Part shown: positions 61,231 through 64,000 of the stretch, piece after piece
How positions within the stretch are numbered: the stretch's first letter is position 1
How the letters are laid out: each line of letters starts with the position of its first letter
Assembly: GCF_029240215.1 (NCBI RefSeq)
Contig: NZ_JARBTK010000001.1
Span: 826,041-890,040, forward strand
Direction of reading: 5' to 3'
Length of the DNA stretch: 64,000 nt
Source: Chryseobacterium sp.
GTDB lineage: Bacteria > Bacteroidota > Bacteroidia > Flavobacteriales > Weeksellaceae
Program-made: the position numbers and the translations under genes
Notes under the pieces: model-generated
The model's input: the letters and a program-made list of their open reading frames with translations, nothing else
What the model was told of the DNA's origin: nothing
The model's database searches: none

Positions 61231-61261
61231 TTTGAGATAATAAATAATTTCAGTACATTTG
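61231..61261 (+). promoter_or_regulatory. Promoter of the second GH3 gene
   Basis: TTTG (61231-61234), 19 bases, TACATTTG (61254-61261): a full match to the Bacteroidota promoter. The leader would be about 20 bases before the ATG at 61287. Confidence 0.6.
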
Positions 61262-61286
61262 TTTTCAATCAATAAAAAGGTTTTTT

Positions 61287-63548
61287 ATGCTAAAGAAAAC
61301 TGCCATTGTAGGTTTGTTCACACTAATATCTGCTCATTCTATGGCTCAAAATACTATTCTGCCGATTTATCTTGATGAATCAAAATCTGTAGAGCAACGT
61401 GTGCAAGATGCACTTTCGAGAATGACTTTGGAGGAAAAAGTGGCAATGCTTCATGCACAGTCAAAATTCAGTTCACCCGGAGTTCCAAGATTGGGAATTC
61501 CGGAGTTCTGGACAACAGATGGACCTCACGGAGTGCGACCGGAAGTAATGTGGGACGAATGGAATCAGGCCGGTTGGACGAACGATTCTATCATTGCTTA
61601 CCCTGCTTTGACTGCTTTATCTGCAACATGGAATAAAAAAATGTCATGGAATTATGGTAAAGCTTTAGGCGAAGAAGCACGCTACAGAAAAAAAGATATT
61701 CTTTTAGGACCTGGAGTCAACATCTACAGAACTCCCCTCAACGGAAGAAATTTCGAGTACATGGGTGAAGATCCTTATTTAACTTCAAAAATGGTTGTTC
61801 CTTATATCAAAGGGGTACAGTCAAACGGAGTTGCAACTTCCGTAAAACATTACGCACTCAACAATCAGGAAATGTTCCGTCATACAAGCAATGTAAATAT
61901 TGATGACAGAACTCTATACGAAATTTATCTTCCACCATTCAAAGCAGCAGTCACAGAGGGAGATTCGTGGACAATCATGGGAGCTTATGATATGTACAAA
62001 GGTCAATATGCAAGTCAGAATCAATATCTTTTAAATGACATTCTAAAAAAAGAATGGGGTTACAAAGGTGTCGTAGTTTCCGATTGGGGCGCAGTGAACA
62101 ATACCGAGCAAGCCATCCACAACGGATTGGATCTTGAATTCGGGAGTTGGACCAATGGACTTTCCGCCGGAACAAAAAATGCTTATGACAACTATTATTT
62201 AGCTCAGCCTTATTTAAATTTAATTAAATCAGGAAAAGTAGGGACAAAAGAACTGGATGATAAAGTGACCAGGCTTTTGAATCTGGCTTATAAAACTACG
62301 ATGAACACCAAGAAGCCTTTCGGAAACGTAGCTTCTGAAGAACATAAAGCAGTTGCAAGAGAAATCGGTGAAGAGGGAATCGTTCTTTTAAAAAATCAAG
62401 GAAATGTACTTCCGATCGATTTAAATAAAGCAAAAAAAATTGCTGTCATTGGTGAAAATGCAATCAAAATAATGACTGTTGGTGGCGGCTCATCTTCTTT
62501 AAAAGCAAAATATGAAACTTTACCTCTAGACGGAATCAAATCAAGATTCGGAAAACAGGCAAATGTGCAGTTTGCAAGAGGTTATGTAGGTGATATTGGT
62601 GGAGAATATAATGGTGTAAAATCAGGACAGGATTTAAAAGACAGCCGCTCTGCAGATGAATTGCTGAATGAGGCTGTTGAATTGGCAAAAAAATCTGATT
62701 ATGTAATTTTCGTTGGTGGTTTAAACAAATCTGACTTTCAGGACAGTGAAGGAAACGACAGAAAAAGTTATGGATTACCATACAATCAGGATAATGTGAT
62801 TGCTGCTTTGGCAAAAGCCAATAAAAACTTTGCGGTGGTTTTAGTTTCAGGAAATGCAGTAGCAATGCCTTGGATCAAAGATGTACCTGCTGTGCTTCAA
62901 TCATGGTATTTGGGTTCAGAAGCAGGAAATTCAATTGCCTCTATTTTGTCTGGAGATACCAATCCTTCAGGAAAACTGCCATTCTCTTTTCCTGTCAAGC
63001 TAGAGGATAATTCGGCTCACAAATTAGGAGAATATCCGGGAAATAAGGAAGAACTGACAGCCGGAAAAGGAAAAGATCAGAAAAACCCTATAAATATTAC
63101 CTATAATGAAGGAATTTTCGTAGGTTACCGTTGGCATGATACAAAAAAAATAAGACCATTATTCAGTTTCGGGCATGGTTTAAGCTATACAGCTTTTGAA
63201 TTCGGCAAAGCTAAAGCCGATAAAACAGTAATTGGTCAGGATGATAAAATTATGTTTACGGTTATGGTAAAAAACACAGGTAAAAAAGCAGGAGCCGAAG
63301 TAGTACAGTTGTACATCAGCGATCTTAAATCATCTGTTCCAAGACCAACAAAGGAATTGAAAGGTTTTGAAAAAATATTTTTAAATCCTAATGAAGAAAA
63401 AGAAGTGAGCATTACGATTGATAAAACTGCGCTAAGTTTTTTCGATGCCGATAAAAACCAATGGGTTGCAGAACCAGGTGATTTTGAAGCACAAATCGGA
63501 AATTCTTCGGATGCAATCAAGACAAAAGTGAAGTTTACATTAAAATAA
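61287..63548 (+). CDS. GH3 beta-glucosidase-like enzyme
   Basis: Exported glycosidase of 753 residues. A signal peptide (1-21, HSMAQ) precedes the GH3 barrel (RLGIPEFWTTDGPHGVRPE, GRNFEYMGEDPYLTSKM, TSVKHYALNNQE), with the nucleophile Asp in GVVVSDWGAVN. The second domain (about 365-600) contains the conserved EEGIVLLKNQGNVLPI and KIAVIGENA, and a fibronectin-III-like domain ends it (VKNTGKKAGAEVVQLYISD). No PA14 insertion, unlike the GH3 at 25728. It has its own promoter and terminator, so it is a single transcription unit. Its substrate is a beta-glucoside by family only. Confidence 0.93.
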   Translation: MLKKTAIVGLFTLISAHSMAQNTILPIYLDESKSVEQRVQDALSRMTLEEKVAMLHAQSKFSSPGVPRLGIPEFWTTDGPHGVRPEVMWDEWNQAGWTNDSIIAYPALTALSATWNKKMSWNYGKALGEEARYRKKDILLGPGVNIYRTPLNGRNFEYMGEDPYLTSKMVVPYIKGVQSNGVATSVKHYALNNQEMFRHTSNVNIDDRTLYEIYLPPFKAAVTEGDSWTIMGAYDMYKGQYASQNQYLLNDILKKEWGYKGVVVSDWGAVNNTEQAIHNGLDLEFGSWTNGLSAGTKNAYDNYYLAQPYLNLIKSGKVGTKELDDKVTRLLNLAYKTTMNTKKPFGNVASEEHKAVAREIGEEGIVLLKNQGNVLPIDLNKAKKIAVIGENAIKIMTVGGGSSSLKAKYETLPLDGIKSRFGKQANVQFARGYVGDIGGEYNGVKSGQDLKDSRSADELLNEAVELAKKSDYVIFVGGLNKSDFQDSEGNDRKSYGLPYNQDNVIAALAKANKNFAVVLVSGNAVAMPWIKDVPAVLQSWYLGSEAGNSIASILSGDTNPSGKLPFSFPVKLEDNSAHKLGEYPGNKEELTAGKGKDQKNPINITYNEGIFVGYRWHDTKKIRPLFSFGHGLSYTAFEFGKAKADKTVIGQDDKIMFTVMVKNTGKKAGAEVVQLYISDLKSSVPRPTKELKGFEKIFLNPNEEKEVSITIDKTALSFFDADKNQWVAEPGDFEAQIGNSSDAIKTKVKFTLK

Positions 63549-63570
63549 ATTGCTTTTATATTAAAAAAAT

Positions 63571-63604
63571 CCCGACACTTAATTCTCGAAGTGTCGGGCT
63601 TTTT
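63571..63604 (+). terminator. Rho-independent terminator after the second GH3 gene
   Basis: Perfect 10-bp GC-rich stem CCCGACACTT / AAGTGTCGGG with an 8-base loop and T-run (one C between). Confidence 0.9.
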
Positions 63605-63915
63605 ATTTCTTATATCAATTTGTTTCACTTTACTATTGGGATTTGTAAGAAGGTACGCTAAAGCAACAGAGGTCTGAACCGTTTAATGCTTCTAATTCAT
63701 TTAATTTATACTTTTCATTCAAAGATCTCTTTAAAATTATATTTTCTGGTTCTCATTTTTTTTATTATTAAACACATTTTATCTCATTCGAGCTTTTTAC
63801 ACTTTCTTCTTTCAGTTTCTTCCAATTACCAGTTATTAACAAATATTCAATTCTTAAAGGCTTTTAATTTTCGATTTTGATCCTGCAAAACTGAACTTTT
63901 AATCTTTCATTCCTT

Positions 63916-64000
63916 TTAATAATCAGTATCTATTTCCAGCTCTTGACTGTATATTTTTTGTGCCTGTGCTTTTGCCGAATAACAAAAAAGGATGTCGCTG
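63916..64000 (-). pseudogene. Edge fragment of a minus-strand gene, possibly broken
   Basis: The last 28 codons of a frame entering from the right edge read like a signal-peptide end and mature start (ILFCYSAKAQAQKIYSQELE) and then stop at 63916-63918. One base out of frame the reading continues KRNERLKVQF to a stop near 63856. A protein that stops right after its signal peptide suggests a frameshifted gene, but the start is outside the window. The rest of 63605-63915 shows no gene. Confidence 0.3.

Overview
The window is chromosomal DNA from an AT-rich member of the Bacteroidota, most likely a Flavobacteriia/Weeksellaceae organism close to Chryseobacterium. The evidence is: several promoters of the Bacteroidota type (TTG or TTTG, 17-21 bases, then TAnnTTTG); almost no Shine-Dalgarno sequences; typical families such as a fused E1 alpha/beta oxoacid dehydrogenase, DUF3667, DUF2071, AIM24 and a GldA-like ATPase; many exported proteins and lipoproteins; and intergenic palindromes of a kind common in these genomes. 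No rRNA, tRNA, CRISPR array, insertion sequence or prophage was seen.

Layout. 1-3500: an edge-truncated PIG-L deacetylase, then a small minus-strand unit with a zinc-ribbon protein coupled to a 58-residue ORF and a decayed gene. 4.0-6.8 kb: an FAD/NAD(P)-binding protein and a short-chain dehydrogenase. 6.9-7.4 kb: decayed coding remnants. 7.5-14.4 kb: a tripartite efflux unit (TolC, adaptor, ABC ATPase, ABC permease) followed by a LytS/LytTR two-component pair. 14.4-25.6 kb: mixed genes including GNAT, cold shock protein, GldA-like ATPase, adenine deaminase, a patatin with an altered nucleophile elbow, lipoamide dehydrogenase and a PQQ sugar dehydrogenase-like lipoprotein. 25.7-30.1 kb: a GH3-PA14 beta-glucosidase and a GH29 fucosidase. 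30.2-32.2 kb: a GbsR regulator operon with matching palindromes and a frameshifted membrane gene. 32.2-35.2 kb: an ECF sigma factor with a membrane protein that joins an anti-sigma-like segment, a TonB-receptor plug and a von Willebrand A domain. 35.3-54 kb: a papain-like peptidase, E1 dehydrogenase, prenyl synthase, RlmN, QueA, an S9 peptidase, a helicase and a MerR regulator. 54.2-58.0 kb: topoisomerase III and an AT-rich two-gene cassette of unknown function. 58.1-60.9 kb: a methionine ABC importer (metNIQ). 61.3-63.5 kb: a second GH3 enzyme.

The most striking item is upstream of metNIQ. A 34-codon ORF with nine methionines (seven within residues 12-26) starts just after a TATATTTG -10-type box. 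It is followed by a strong hairpin terminator ending 22 bases before metN, and part of the ORF can pair with the 5' arm of that terminator. This is the layout of leader-peptide attenuation responding to charged methionyl-tRNA. A perfect palindrome sits at the -33 position of the same promoter, so initiation may be regulated as well.

Second-line candidates are the overlapping unknown gene pair at 56447-58007, the sigma/plug-vWA fusion pair with a TTAG microsatellite in its upstream region, and the 16-bp inverted repeat around a tiny ORF between the efflux ATPase and permease. Several gaps between genes still hold recognisable remnants of genes, including a LytTR-type response regulator fragment near 17.0 kb.
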